A DNA stretch of 64,000 nucleotides from Candidatus Acidulodesulfobacterium acidiphilum (GTDB lineage: Bacteria; SZUA-79; Acidulodesulfobacterales; Acidulodesulfobacteraceae), in assembly GCA_008534395.1 (NCBI GenBank), contig SHMQ01000006.1, positions 1 through 64,000 of the forward strand. The letters run 5' to 3'. Positions 17,472-26,848 of this stretch are shown in pieces. Numbering within the stretch: position 1 is the stretch's first letter; each line of letters opens with the position of its first letter. The translations under genes and the position numbers were made by a program. The notes under the pieces were generated by a model, which saw only the letters and a program-made list of their open reading frames with translations, was not told the origin of the DNA and ran no database searches.

Positions 17472-18206
17472 TTAAGATAACTGTTCCTGTATGTCGAAAT
17501 TTGCGTAAACGTTCTGAATGCCTTCTATTTCTTCGAGCGCATCCATAAGTTTAAGCATCTGGTCAGCTTCCTTGCCTTTAAGTTCTATATTCGTCTGCGG
17601 AATATATGAAATTTCCGAAAATTTTTCTTTTACTTCTTTTGCTTCAAATGCAGATTTGAGGTTTTCAAAATCTTTAACGTCGCAATAAACTAAAATTTCG
17701 TCTTCTTCCGTTTTTACGTCTTCCGCTCCTGCTTCCAAAGCTATTTCCATAATAGAGTCTTCAGTATTGGAAGCCGCGTCGAAGCCTATTACGCCTTTTT
17801 TATTAAACATCCACATGACGCATCCGGATTCGCCCAAACTTCCGCCGTGTCTCGAAAGAGCGTGCCGGACTTCCGATACCGTCCTGTTTCTGTTGTCGGT
17901 CAGCGTTTCTATAAGAAGAGCTACGCCGGCAGGTCCGTATCCTTCGTATATTATCTCTTCGTAGGCTTCTCCCTCAAGCTCGCCTGCGCCTTTTTTAATT
18001 GCCCTTTCGATGTTTTCTTTAGGCATATTGTTTGCTTTCGCTTCGTCTACGGCAAGCCTTAGGCGCGGATTAGAAGAAATATCTTTTCCGCCTATTCTCG
18101 TGCTGGTGATTATTTCCCTTATTATATTCGTGAAAATCCTGCCTCTCTTTGCGTCTAACGCCCCTTTTTTTCTTTTAATGGTGCTCCACTTGCTATGACC
18201 AGACAT
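17472..18206 (-). CDS. yebC: YebC/PmpR-family protein
   Basis: 244 residues, start MSGHSKWSTIKRKKGALDAKRGRIF, shown here by its key MSGHSKW and KKG-D-KRG residues; these are the hallmark of the family. The three domains are of normal size, with the acidic pocket seen in GYGPAGVALLIETLTDNRNRT and the VMWMFNKKGVI segment. YebC proteins act as DNA-binding regulators in some bacteria and as translation factors relieving ribosome stalling in others. It is the first gene of the yebC-ruvCAB operon, the common arrangement. Confidence 0.96.
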   Translation of the reverse strand: MSGHSKWSTIKRKKGALDAKRGRIFTNIIREIITSTRIGGKDISSNPRLRLAVDEAKANNMPKENIERAIKKGAGELEGEAYEEIIYEGYGPAGVALLIETLTDNRNRTVSEVRHALSRHGGSLGESGCVMWMFNKKGVIGFDAASNTEDSIMEIALEAGAEDVKTEEDEILVYCDVKDFENLKSAFEAKEVKEKFSEISYIPQTNIELKGKEADQMLKLMDALEEIEGIQNVYANFDIQEQLS

Positions 18207-18278
18207 ACGGCTAACCTCCTAAAAAGTATAATAAAAATAAATGACATATATTGGATAAATTATTTATATATAATTATA

Positions 18279-18364
18279 TGGTGCGAAAGGGGGGACTCGA
18301 ACCCCCAAGGATTGCTCCGCTGGATTCTAAGTCCAGTGCGTATACCAGTTTCGCCACTCTCGCA
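18279..18364 (-). tRNA. tRNA-Leu (anticodon UAG)
   Basis: 86 bases including an encoded CCA end. The seven-base acceptor stem (TGCGAGA with TTTCGCA), a long variable arm typical of tRNA-Leu, the T-loop GTTCGAG and the anticodon loop CTTAGAA with anticodon TAG read cleanly on the minus strand. Confidence 0.95.
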
Positions 18365-18467
18365 AATATAAAATAACGATAAATAATTATTGTAAATTTT
18401 ATAATTATATCAAAAATTAAATAAAAGTGGAAATTTTTTGAGGTATTTTTAAAAGGCTTTTAAAAAG

Positions 18468-18544
18468 TGGCGGGGCCGACGGGGATCGAACCCGCGACCT
18501 CCGGCGTGACAGGCCGGCGTTCTAACCGTCTGAACTACAGCCCC
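18468..18544 (-). tRNA. tRNA-Asp (anticodon GUC)
   Basis: 77 bases with encoded CCA. Acceptor GGGGCTG pairs with CGGCCCC, discriminator G, anticodon loop CTGTCAC with GTC, T-loop GTTCGATCC. All arms fold on the minus strand. Confidence 0.95.
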
Positions 18545-18612
18545 GTATAATGTAATATAAATATATGAGATAAAACTATATAATAATAAAATCTTAAATT
18601 CAAACGCAAATT

Positions 18613-18900
18613 CTAATGCAAAAATTTTATTACGGTCAAAACAATGCCTACCGTAACGCCAATCTGTATAATGAATAATCCGGCAAACCACTTAATAAGC
18701 CTGATTTCCAGTTGATTCATCTTAACATCTATTCTTGTTTCCATCTCTTTTAAATCTGCTTTTGTAGCCACGGAATCTAATAAGCTTTTCGACATAATAT
18801 CAGCCTGAGCCTCAGCAATAACTCTTGCTTGTTTTTCAGGCATACCGGCATTAGTCAATTTTTCGGCATATGATAAAGTATCAAAAATAAAAGTTTCCAT
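18613..18900 (-). CDS. DUF1640/CCDC90-like coiled-coil membrane protein, paralogue 2
   Basis: 95 residues: TLSYAEKLTNAGMPEKQARVIAEAQ at the start (key residues TL-YA-KL---G-P-KQA), a coiled-coil segment around ATKADLKEMETRIDVKMNQLE, and a C-terminal membrane helix (about 72-92). It is a paralogue of the protein at 11189-11428. It lies between the tRNA-Asp and tRNA-Val genes, on the same strand. The function is unknown; the eukaryotic relatives include mitochondrial calcium uniporter regulators, but that should not be carried over. Both copies in this window sit in repeat-rich or tRNA-flanked positions. Confidence 0.75.
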   Translation of the reverse strand: METFIFDTLSYAEKLTNAGMPEKQARVIAEAQADIMSKSLLDSVATKADLKEMETRIDVKMNQLEIRLIKWFAGLFIIQIGVTVGIVLTVIKFLH

Positions 18901-18966
18901 GATGTTTAATGATAAACGAATAAATGGAAAAAGTCAAGAAAATTACGTGTGCTTTATGCCGAACAA

Positions 18967-19043
18967 TGGTAGGCGGAACAGGGTTCGAACCTGTGACCCC
19001 CGGCTTGTAAAGCCGATGCTCTAACCGGCTGAGCTATCCGCCC
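18967..19043 (-). tRNA. tRNA-Val (anticodon UAC)
   Basis: 77 bases with encoded CCA. Acceptor GGGCGGA pairs with TCCGCCT (one G-U at the end), anticodon loop TTTACAA with TAC, T-loop GTTCGAACC. Reads on the minus strand. Confidence 0.95.
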
Positions 19044-19134
19044 AAAAAACTACCCCCATTTTTAAAAATTCTATATAAGAGAAACAAGGCGCGTTTAATA
19101 ATAAAATGGAGGTATTTAAATTTAATGGGATAAA

Positions 19135-19416
19135 TTATTTTCCGGTATTGACAGCTTCCTTGAAAGATTTACCCGCTTTAAATTTAGGAGACTTAGATGC
19201 TTTAATCTGAATTTCTTTTCCGGTCTGAGGATTCCTTCCTTTTCTTGCCGCCCTTTTCGTTACTTCAAAAGTTCCAAAACCAACGAGTCTTACCGCATCG
19301 CCTTTTTTTAAAGCGGTGATTACCGCATTGATTGCCGCCGTAAGGGCTTTTTCGCTGTCGGCTTTAGTAAGCTTTGACGATTTTGCGATTGCATCTACTA
19401 ATTCTGCTTTTGTCAT
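19135..19416 (-). CDS. hup: HU/IHF-family DNA-binding protein
   Basis: 93 residues, typical for HU. The N-terminal helices (MTKAELVDAIAKSSKL) and the beta-ribbon arm with GFGTFEVTKRAARKGRNPQT (GRNPQTG, the DNA-intercalating proline) are intact, followed by SKSPKFKAGKSFKEAVN. HU bends and compacts DNA as a homodimer or heterodimer. It has its own consensus promoter and a hairpin leader, and lies downstream of clpX on the same strand. Confidence 0.96.
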   Translation of the reverse strand: MTKAELVDAIAKSSKLTKADSEKALTAAINAVITALKKGDAVRLVGFGTFEVTKRAARKGRNPQTGKEIQIKASKSPKFKAGKSFKEAVNTGK

Positions 19417-19464
19417 ACCAACTTCCTCCTTTTGTTTTAAGGGTTTAGATTTTTTAATTTAGTT

Positions 19465-19498
19465 AAGCGCCTTTTAAAATATATGTTTTGAGGCGCTT
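19465..19498 (-). promoter_or_regulatory. Hairpin in the HU leader RNA
   Basis: AAGCGCCT and AGGCGCTT (8 bp, perfect) enclose an AT-rich 18-base loop. With the promoter at 19516-19544 the hairpin would be near the very 5' end of the hup transcript; it could also end the clpX transcript, but no U-tract follows on the minus strand. Confidence 0.5.
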
Positions 19499-19515
19499 CA
19501 TTAAAGCATATATAA

Positions 19516-19544
19516 TATATATACGTTTTTTAACTATATGTCAA
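19516..19544 (-). promoter_or_regulatory. Sigma-70 promoter of the HU gene
   Basis: On the minus strand: perfect TTGACA (19539-19544), 17-base spacer, TATATA (19516-19521). It lies about 100 bases before the HU start codon. Confidence 0.6.
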
Positions 19545-19586
19545 CAAAAAAATGAATAATTTAATAATATTTTTTTGTATTTAAAT

Positions 19587-20975
19587 CTATTCTCCCCTTG
19601 AACTGCCGTTACCGGCGGCATATTCCGTCTCGTAAAGAAGAATAGGCTGTCCGCCGTTAATTATTACATCGTCGTTTATAACGCATTCTTTAATAGTAGG
19701 ATCGGTCGGTATTTCATACATAACGTCCAGCATTATCGATTCCAGTATAGTCCTCAGTCCTCTAGCGCCGGAACCGTGCTTTATAGCTTTTTTTGTAATT
19801 TCCTTAATTGCGGAGTCGGTAAATCTCAAGTTTACGTTTTCAAGCTCAAACAGTTTTTGATACTGTTTTATTAATGCATTTTTAGGCTTGGTTAAAATTT
19901 CGACTAAGGCTTTTTCGTCTAATTCCTCAAGCGTCGCAACCACCGGCAGTCTTCCAATGAATTCAGGAATTAAACCGTATTTCAAGAGGTCTTTTGTTTC
20001 AGTCTGCTTCATTATTTCGTATGGATTTGACGCTTTATCCGAACCCGCCGCGGCGTTAAAACCGATAGGCTGTTTATGTATTCTTTTTTCTATAATTTTC
20101 TCCAGTCCGTTAAATGCGCCTCCGCAAATAAAAAGAATATTGCTTGTATCTAATCTTATGAATTCCTGGTGGGGATGTTTTCTGCCGCCTTTTGGCGGAA
20201 CGTTTGCGACGGTTCCCTCGATAATTTTCAAAAGAGCCTGTTGTACGCCTTCTCCGGAAACGTCTCTCGTTATCGAAACATTATCCGTTTTCTTTGCTAT
20301 TTTATCTATTTCGTCTATGTATATTATGCCTTTCTGCGCTTTTTCAACGTCGTATTCCGCATTCTGTAAAAGCGAAAGTAAAATGCTTTCTACGTCTTCC
20401 CCGACGTAACCGGCTTCCGTAAGCGTAGTGGCGTCTGCAATGGCGAACGGAAGATCTAGCATGCGCGCCAAGGTCTGGGCAAGCAGAGTCTTTCCGCTTC
20501 CGGTAGGACCGATTATGAGAATGTTGCTCTTCTGCATTTCGACTTCCCCGATACCGCTTTTATCGTTAACGCCGTGCAAAACGTCTTCGTTCTTTGCGCT
20601 TTTAATAAATTTGCCCTGATTAGGTTTATCGTTTTTTTTAAACGAAAGATTATGCTCTAAACGTTTATAGTGGTTATAAACGGCAACGGAAAGAACTTTT
20701 TTAGCTCTCTCCTGTCCTATAACGTACTGATCTAAAAAAGCTTTGATTTCCGCCGGCTTATAGAGATAATTTTCTACCTTTACCTCTGCGGGAACCGGCT
20801 GTACTTCATCCGATATTATATCGTTGCATAGGCTTATACATTCGTCGCATATATATACCGAAGGTCCGGCAACGAGTTTCCTTACTTCGTCCTGCGACTT
20901 TCCGCAGAAAGAACAGTAAAGTTCCCTTTCGTAACCGTCGTCGTTATTGTTGTTTCCGTTATTTTTCTTAGCCAT
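19587..20975 (-). CDS. clpX: ATP-dependent protease ATP-binding subunit ClpX
   Basis: 462 residues. The N-terminal zinc-binding domain uses Cys21, Cys24, Cys43 and Cys46; the AAA+ module has Walker A GPTGSGKT (156-163), Walker [12 protein letters not shown], and the GYVGEDVE pore motif. The chain includes the IGF-like loop region (KQPIGFNAA) that docks on ClpP. It unfolds substrates and feeds them to ClpP. It is longer than E. coli ClpX (424) through an insertion at about 112-148 between the first core helices and Walker A. It lies 37 bases downstream of clpP. Confidence 0.98.
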   Translation of the reverse strand: MAKKNNGNNNNDDGYERELYCSFCGKSQDEVRKLVAGPSVYICDECISLCNDIISDEVQPVPAEVKVENYLYKPAEIKAFLDQYVIGQERAKKVLSVAVYNHYKRLEHNLSFKKNDKPNQGKFIKSAKNEDVLHGVNDKSGIGEVEMQKSNILIIGPTGSGKTLLAQTLARMLDLPFAIADATTLTEAGYVGEDVESILLSLLQNAEYDVEKAQKGIIYIDEIDKIAKKTDNVSITRDVSGEGVQQALLKIIEGTVANVPPKGGRKHPHQEFIRLDTSNILFICGGAFNGLEKIIEKRIHKQPIGFNAAAGSDKASNPYEIMKQTETKDLLKYGLIPEFIGRLPVVATLEELDEKALVEILTKPKNALIKQYQKLFELENVNLRFTDSAIKEITKKAIKHGSGARGLRTILESIMLDVMYEIPTDPTIKECVINDDVIINGGQPILLYETEYAAGNGSSRGE

Positions 20976-21012
20976 TTTTATTATCCCCGGTATTATTCGT
21001 ATTATATTAAAT

Positions 21013-21612
21013 CTATTTTACTTCTTTAATCTCTTTTTTTTCTACGACTTTATCTATAATGCCGTATTCTACCGACTGATCTCCGCTCATAAAAAAGTCT
21101 CTTTCGGTATCTTCCCTGATTTTATCTATATTTTGCCCGGTATGTCCGGCAAGTATCTGATTTAATTCTTCGCGCATCCTTAAAATCTCCCTTGCCTGTA
21201 TATCGATATCGGTAGCCTGACCTTGAAAACCGCCGAGCGGCTGATGTATCATAATCCTGGAATGAGGCAGGGCAAATCTTTTTCCCTTAGCTCCAGCCGC
21301 AAGAAGAACGGCACCCATGCTTGCCGCCTGTCCCATGCATAAAGTAGATACGTCGGGCTTAATATACTGCATGGTATCGTAAATGGCAAGTCCGGCTGTT
21401 ATTACGCCTCCGGGGGAATTTATATATATGTTTATGTCTTTTTCCGGGTCTTCGGATTCGAGAAACAACAGTTGGGCAATAACGAGATTTGCGAATGTAT
21501 CGTCTATAGCTTCTCCTATAAATATAATTCTGTCTTTCAAAAGGCGCGAATATATATCGTATGACCTTTCGCCCCTGTGGGTCTGTTCTACTACTATAGG
21601 TACAAGCGACAT
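21013..21612 (-). CDS. clpP: ATP-dependent Clp protease proteolytic subunit ClpP
   Basis: 199 residues, normal length. The catalytic triad is Ser98 (GQAASMG), His123 (MIHQPLGG) and Asp172 (ERDFFMS). The starting residues [27 protein letters not shown] (key LVP---EQ--RGER) form the axial gate. ClpP assembles into a double heptamer in the cytoplasm. It is encoded 16 bases downstream of tig and just before clpX, the classical order. Confidence 0.98.
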   Translation of the reverse strand: MSLVPIVVEQTHRGERSYDIYSRLLKDRIIFIGEAIDDTFANLVIAQLLFLESEDPEKDINIYINSPGGVITAGLAIYDTMQYIKPDVSTLCMGQAASMGAVLLAAGAKGKRFALPHSRIMIHQPLGGFQGQATDIDIQAREILRMREELNQILAGHTGQNIDKIREDTERDFFMSGDQSVEYGIIDKVVEKKEIKEVK

Positions 21613-21628
21613 TTTATTTTTATTCTCC

Positions 21629-22864
21629 TTAAATATATTCGACTTTATTTTGCGATAAGAAATCGAAGGTTTTATCTTCCAAAAGAGCGTTTTTCAAATT
21701 TTCCTGCGCTTCAGGCGAAGAATAAAACCCTTTAACCTCGTCTTCTTTCATATTGGATATTAATGCGGTATTTTTGTAGAAGTCTTCTAAGTCCGCATCC
21801 GTTACCGTTATATTTTCTTTCTTTTCGACGGCGGAAAGCAAAAGATATAGGGCTATATCGCGTTTTGCCATTATTTTTAATATTCCCATATATTCTTCGG
21901 ACTTGCCGTCTATATTTTTATATTTGCCCTGTTTTTTCATCTCTTCCAGTCTTGATTTTGCATCTTCTTCTACTATGCTTTCAGGAAGTTCGACGGGGTT
22001 AAGTTTAATCAACTCTTCCGAAATAGAAGCCCTCAAAGCATCTTTATATCTTTTCTCTTCGTATTCGTTAAGGCTCTTTTCGACGTATTTCTTAAATTCT
22101 CCGATGTCTTTGAAGTCTCCGAAATTTTTTATAGTTTCTTCGTTAAGTTCGGGCAGTATTTTCCTGTCTATTTCCCTTACGAAACCTTTTACGGTAACTT
22201 TTCTTTCTTTGTCGTCGTATTCGAATGCATCTCCTTTTTTCTTGCCTATGAATGCAGATTCAAAAGATTTGTCTATTATGCTTGAGTTTAAACTGATGGT
22301 ATAATCTTTTGCGCTGTCTATTTCTTTGCCGTTTTCGTCTATAGTAATATAATCTATCTTTGCGAAATATTTCCCGTCCGCATCTATAATTGCCGAATCG
22401 TCAAGCTTTTCCTGGTCGGCAAGTCTTTCTAAAAGAAAATTTATTTCTTCTTCTATTATTTTATCGGTAATTTCTCTTTTGTCTATTTTTTTAATTTTTA
22501 AGTCTAACTTTAAATCTTTAACTTCAGGCATTACGTCAAACGATATGGTATATTCGGCTTCGCTCTTTTTTTCCAGCGCTGGCGTTCCTATAACGTATAT
22601 TCCTTTTTCCGAAATAATTTTTCTAAAATCCTGATTTAAAATTTCCGCCGCCGCTTCTTCTAAAAGTTCCGCTTCGTAATATTTCTTGATTATAGACATA
22701 GGCGCTTTGCCGGGTCTAAAACCCTTTATATTGGCTTTTTTAGCCGCTTCGGATAATTTTTTCTGCAAAAGTTCCTGCGTCCTGTTTTCGTCTAATTTCA
22801 AATTAACGCTTTTTCTTACCGACGTTTCGTCTATTATTGCAATTTCGTTTGACGCATTATCCAT
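21629..22864 (-). CDS. tig: Trigger factor, ribosome-associated chaperone
   Basis: 411 residues. The N-terminal ribosome-binding domain carries the signature [17 protein letters not shown] (GFRxGKxP), followed by a peptidyl-prolyl isomerase domain around residues 150-240 and a long helical C-terminal domain. It is shorter than E. coli trigger factor (432). It binds nascent chains at the ribosome exit site. It is the first gene of tig-clpP-clpX; AGGAG lies 13 bases before the ATG. Confidence 0.95.
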   Translation of the reverse strand: MDNASNEIAIIDETSVRKSVNLKLDENRTQELLQKKLSEAAKKANIKGFRPGKAPMSIIKKYYEAELLEEAAAEILNQDFRKIISEKGIYVIGTPALEKKSEAEYTISFDVMPEVKDLKLDLKIKKIDKREITDKIIEEEINFLLERLADQEKLDDSAIIDADGKYFAKIDYITIDENGKEIDSAKDYTISLNSSIIDKSFESAFIGKKKGDAFEYDDKERKVTVKGFVREIDRKILPELNEETIKNFGDFKDIGEFKKYVEKSLNEYEEKRYKDALRASISEELIKLNPVELPESIVEEDAKSRLEEMKKQGKYKNIDGKSEEYMGILKIMAKRDIALYLLLSAVEKKENITVTDADLEDFYKNTALISNMKEDEVKGFYSSPEAQENLKNALLEDKTFDFLSQNKVEYI

Positions 22865-22953
22865 AACCTACGATGTTCTCCTGTTTTAATATTTATGTTT
22901 TTTTATTTTTTTATATATTATATTATATTTATGCGAATTTGTCCTTATTATAT

Positions 22954-24891
22954 TTATCCGACGAATATAGGCCGTTTTGAAAGCATATCCGGCAATATAA
23001 GTTTTCTGTAAGGCATCCCTTTTGTTTCGGCTTTAATTTCTTTAATAAAATCGGCTTTGTCTATATTAAAATTCTTTCTTTCTTTATATCTGTTTCTAAT
23101 CGATAAAACTCCGCTTTCAGCTTCTTTTTGTCCTACGACGGCGATGTACGGAACCCATTCTTCTTCTGCAAACATTATCTTTTTGCCTAAGCTGAAATCC
23201 CTGTCGTCGATATCCGCCCTTATCCCCGAACCGCTAATTTCTTCTTTTAATTTAACCGCAATATCGTAAAACTTTTCCGATACCGGTATAATCCTGACCT
23301 GAGTGGGGCTTAACCATAATGGAAAAACCGGAATATCTTTTTTAAGGGCTTCTTCTATTATCAGATACATCCATCTTTCGATAGCCCCGACCGAAGAATG
23401 ACATATTATACATCCGGCTTTTTCGCCTGTTTCGGTAGTAAAATTCAAGCCGTATCTTTTGGCGTCTTCAACGTCGAGCTGAACCGTAGAAAGCTGGCAG
23501 GAACCGTTTACCGAGTCGACGCCTTGAAATTCGTGTTTAAGCGCCCAGTAGTGCTTCATTTTAGATAAAACTTCGATGAGAGCAGGTTTTTTAGAGTATT
23601 TTAACAGTTCTACGATTTTATCTTTATATTTTTCGTAATATTCTTTGACTATTCTAAAAACTACGGCGTATTCTATTCCGGTGCCTTCCGCAAGGTCGGC
23701 GTAAGTCCTGTAAAGAGCATGGTATTCGTTAAAACCTTCTTCGAGATTAAGGCAAAAACTGTGTATATCCGGCATAGTGAAGCCTCTCAGCCTTCTTAAA
23801 CCCGCTAATTCGCCGCTTTTTTCATACCTGAAACTCTTAGAAATTTCGTAAAATCTTAACGGAAGATGTTTATAGCTCATTTTAGTATCTTTAAGCATAG
23901 AAAAAAGTCCGAAGTCTCCAGCAAACCTCAATACGAATTCTTTGGAAGGAGCAAATCCGCCGGTTTCTGATTTTTCGTCCGGCACTAAAATAGAATAGTG
24001 CCTTTCGTGAAACGATTCGCCCTGCCCTTTTATCTCCGGTTTATTCCAGTTGTATATAAGCGGAGTTTCTATTTCCATACAGTTCAAACGGTTTAAAGCT
24101 ATATCTTCCGCCCAATCGGATAAAAGTTTAAAGAGCAAAGTTCCTTTCGGATAAAAGCGCAGATGCCCTGAATCGGAATTTTCTTCGTGGTCGGCAATCT
24201 CTAGACGCCTCATGGCGGAAACCGAAGGCGGCGTTTCTCCTTCTTTTATTTTAAATTCTTCGTATGCGATTACCTTTCTAAGCGACGGAAAATCTTTGAG
24301 CGATTTATCGTCTAAGACGCTTGCGTTTTTTAAATCAATTTTTGTTTCTTTGCCGTCGAAATTTAATATAAAAAATTCGCTTTCAACGTCTTTAACTACG
24401 TCTTCCCTTGTTTTTTTAGTTCCGTATGCTTTTGTCTGCGTATTTGGCGAACTTTCGGCCGGTAACTCGGTGATATGCCTCGACGATTCGCTTAACGGAT
24501 GACCCTTGCACGATATTTTAAAGCTCTTATACCATCCGAAAGGCGCTCTGTAAACCGGATAAAACGCCGCTATTTCGTTTTTTAACGATTCGAGCGTAGA
24601 AACTGCAAGTCTTGGGTCGGCAAGGCTATTGGAAAGATGTGCATAAGGATAGACTATAATTATGCGCGGTTTTAATTTGTCGGCTTTATCTTTGATTTGC
24701 GTAAAAGCCTGTTTTACTATATCTTCGTTGTTTTTAGCGTCTGCTTTTTCTACGGTGCAAAAAACTACTAACGGCTCTTCAAAAAAGTTGCCTGTATCCT
24801 TAACGGCAGATTTGTCTATTTCTTCGGCAACCGGAGTTTTCCCTGTTAAAGAATAGTTAAAATCGTCGGCATGAATTATTAATAGCTGCAT
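22954..24891 (-). CDS. thrS: Threonyl-tRNA synthetase with archaeal-type N-terminal editing domain
   Basis: 645 residues. The first 140 residues are not the usual bacterial TGS/N2 editing module. They read like the archaeal D-aminoacyl-tRNA-deacylase-like domain: start MQLLIIHADDFNYS, then VYPYAHLSNSLADP, APFGWYKSFKISCKGHPLSE (key PFG-YK-F----GHP). The class II catalytic core follows (motif 2 near LRRLRGFTMPDIHSFC; KAGCIICHSSVGAIERWMY near motif 3) and then the anticodon-binding domain (LWLSPTQVRIIPVSEK). The enzyme charges tRNA-Thr; the N-domain removes misattached serine. It begins 24 bases after flxA ends, apparently at the end of the hdr-flx operon, and precedes tig. Confidence 0.93.
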   Translation of the reverse strand: MQLLIIHADDFNYSLTGKTPVAEEIDKSAVKDTGNFFEEPLVVFCTVEKADAKNNEDIVKQAFTQIKDKADKLKPRIIIVYPYAHLSNSLADPRLAVSTLESLKNEIAAFYPVYRAPFGWYKSFKISCKGHPLSESSRHITELPAESSPNTQTKAYGTKKTREDVVKDVESEFFILNFDGKETKIDLKNASVLDDKSLKDFPSLRKVIAYEEFKIKEGETPPSVSAMRRLEIADHEENSDSGHLRFYPKGTLLFKLLSDWAEDIALNRLNCMEIETPLIYNWNKPEIKGQGESFHERHYSILVPDEKSETGGFAPSKEFVLRFAGDFGLFSMLKDTKMSYKHLPLRFYEISKSFRYEKSGELAGLRRLRGFTMPDIHSFCLNLEEGFNEYHALYRTYADLAEGTGIEYAVVFRIVKEYYEKYKDKIVELLKYSKKPALIEVLSKMKHYWALKHEFQGVDSVNGSCQLSTVQLDVEDAKRYGLNFTTETGEKAGCIICHSSVGAIERWMYLIIEEALKKDIPVFPLWLSPTQVRIIPVSEKFYDIAVKLKEEISGSGIRADIDDRDFSLGKKIMFAEEEWVPYIAVVGQKEAESGVLSIRNRYKERKNFNIDKADFIKEIKAETKGMPYRKLILPDMLSKRPIFVG

Positions 24892-24915
24892 AAATTTTAG
24901 TTTCAGTCGTTAGAA

Positions 24916-25740
24916 TTAGAAATCGTTGGGCAGGCTTTCAAGCTCTTTTGCCGTAAACACCGGGCCGTCTTTGCATACGTAAACGCTGCCAACGTTGCAT
25001 CTCCCGCATTTTCCTAGTCCGCATTTCATTCTGTTTTCAAGAGTAGTTATTATATTTTCTTTACTGAAACCCATTTTTTCTTCAAGAGTTTTTAAAGCAA
25101 ACTTAATCATAATCGGAGGTCCGCAAACCACCGCTATGCTGTTTTCGCCTTTAAGAGGAAGCTGTTCCAGAATAGTAGGAACGAAGCCGACTTTTCCTTT
25201 CCAGTCGGGAGTTTCTCCGCCGGGATCTACCGTTACGACAAATTCCGTATCTTTATGATTTTTCCATTCGTCGAAAATATTTTTATACAAAAGGTCGCCT
25301 ACGGTTCTAGCGCCGTATAGTATAGTAATTTTACCGTATTTATCGCGCTCGTCGAGACAATATTCCATAATAGACTTAACCGGAGCCATGCCTATGCCTC
25401 CGCCGACGAAGACGATATCTTTGCCGTGCATTTTCGACGTATCGAAATAGTTTCCGTAAGGACCCCTGAAAGCAATTTTATCGCCTTCGTTTAATCCGTT
25501 TATACCGGTCGTAGCACGTCCCGAAGTCCTGAAACTGAATTCAAAATATTCTTTTCTTAAAGGTGAGGATGAAAAACCGAAAGTAGATTCGCCTTCTCCT
25601 ATCAGCGAAAATTCGCCGAACTGACCTGGAAGAAAATCTATGCTTTTTCCGTCTATGGTAAGGCGTATCGTTTTAGTGTCCGCAGTCTCCTGAATAATTT
25701 CTTTTATTTCCGCCAGTTTAGGCAAATAGATATTTTCCAT
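24916..25740 (-). CDS. flxA: FlxA-like FAD/NAD(P)-binding oxidoreductase subunit
   Basis: 274 residues, ferredoxin-NADP reductase fold. The FAD-binding barrel has the RxxS-type motif region (FRTSGRATTGINGL), the nucleotide-binding part begins VFVGGGIGMAPVKSI, and a C-terminal 2Fe-2S cluster is bound by CGLGKCGRCNVGSVYVC. The order matches sulfhydrogenase gamma/AsrB proteins and FlxA of the flxABCD-hdrABC loci. Such subunits are the NAD(H) entry site. It lies 58 bases after the AsrA-like gene. In this context it should oxidise NADH and feed the Hdr complex, but direction and partner are inferred. Confidence 0.85.
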   Translation of the reverse strand: MENIYLPKLAEIKEIIQETADTKTIRLTIDGKSIDFLPGQFGEFSLIGEGESTFGFSSSPLRKEYFEFSFRTSGRATTGINGLNEGDKIAFRGPYGNYFDTSKMHGKDIVFVGGGIGMAPVKSIMEYCLDERDKYGKITILYGARTVGDLLYKNIFDEWKNHKDTEFVVTVDPGGETPDWKGKVGFVPTILEQLPLKGENSIAVVCGPPIMIKFALKTLEEKMGFSKENIITTLENRMKCGLGKCGRCNVGSVYVCKDGPVFTAKELESLPNDF

Positions 25741-25798
25741 TAACTATATGCTCCCGCTATATAATATTAATATTAAATTATATTTTTTATACTATTAT

Positions 25799-26821
25799 TT
25801 ACGCCATTTCGGCTAAATTTTTCGCAACTTCTTTTATATCTATGTCTTCGGGACAGTTTCTCGAACATCTGCCGCACCCTACGCATAAATATTTATCGAA
25901 TTTCTCGCTGTAAATTTTGAACTTATGCATTAATCTCTGTCTGTATCTGTCGCCCTGAGTAACCCTCGGATTATGGCCCGAAGTATGAAGAGTGAATATC
26001 CCGAACTGGCATGAATCCCAGTTGCGGATCCTCCTGCCTTCTTTAAGGTTGCCTTCGTCCTGAATATCGAAACAGTGGCATGTAGGACATGTGTAAGTAC
26101 AGACTCCGCAGCCTATGCACGATAAAAATCTTTCCTGAAAATAGTTATGCTCGAAATTTTTATCTAAAAAGCTTTTAGTCTTTTCTATTTCAAAAATCTT
26201 TTTCCAATCTTTATCTGCCGGAACTTTGTCTTTTGTAGTTTCGGTAAATAAATCCGAATATTTTTTTATAAGGTTTAGCCCTTTCTCTCCGGTAACTATA
26301 GCAAAATATTTATCGCCCGATTTTTTAAGAAGAACGTCCGAACCGTAAGAACTTTCAGGAGAAAGCTGCATTTCAGTGCAGAAGCAATAATTATCTGGTT
26401 TTTCGCAGGCTATAGAAATTATGGTCAGATTTTTAAATCTTTCGTTAAAGAATTCGTCCTTATAATCCCAGTTAAAAACTTTTTCCATTATGGGGCCTGC
26501 TCCGGCATCGCAAGGCCTTCCCCCGAAAATAACCCGTTTTTCGTTTGCGCCGGCAATACTTTGCAGGCCGTCTTTAATATCGGTATCGACTCCCGAAATC
26601 GAATACTCAAAAATCGTTTCGGTTTTAGGAAGAAGATATTCTTTATAAGACATCTTAGGCAATAAAATATCTAGGTTTGCTTCTTCAAACCTGCTTATTT
26701 TTCCGTAAAAAGTATCGCCGTCCTTATTGGTCGGCGCTATAACCTCATAGTTATCGGTTATCATCCCGTCAACAAATTTTTTAAGATTTTCCGAGGAAAT
26801 TTCAAAATATTTTTCTTCCAT
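25799..26821 (-). CDS. flxB: FlxB-like 4Fe-4S protein (AsrA/sulfhydrogenase beta type)
   Basis: 340 residues. A large N-terminal domain of the AsrA/HydB type (with GGRPCDAGAGPIMEKVFNWDY, key GxRPCD) is followed by two C-terminal 4Fe-4S motifs: CIGCGVCTYTCPTCHCFD and CVGCGRCSRNCPEDID. It is an electron-transfer subunit between the FAD/NAD protein and the Hdr complex. It is co-directional with its neighbours, 27 bases after the next 4Fe-4S gene. The label FlxB rests on domain order and neighbourhood. Confidence 0.82.
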   Translation of the reverse strand: MEEKYFEISSENLKKFVDGMITDNYEVIAPTNKDGDTFYGKISRFEEANLDILLPKMSYKEYLLPKTETIFEYSISGVDTDIKDGLQSIAGANEKRVIFGGRPCDAGAGPIMEKVFNWDYKDEFFNERFKNLTIISIACEKPDNYCFCTEMQLSPESSYGSDVLLKKSGDKYFAIVTGEKGLNLIKKYSDLFTETTKDKVPADKDWKKIFEIEKTKSFLDKNFEHNYFQERFLSCIGCGVCTYTCPTCHCFDIQDEGNLKEGRRIRNWDSCQFGIFTLHTSGHNPRVTQGDRYRQRLMHKFKIYSEKFDKYLCVGCGRCSRNCPEDIDIKEVAKNLAEMA

Positions 26822-26848
26822 TATAAGCCGTCTCCAATATCTTATTTC

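Noticed and set aside
18449-18691. 80-residue minus-strand frame
   Set aside because: It runs through the tRNA-Asp gene and overlaps the DUF1640 gene in another frame.
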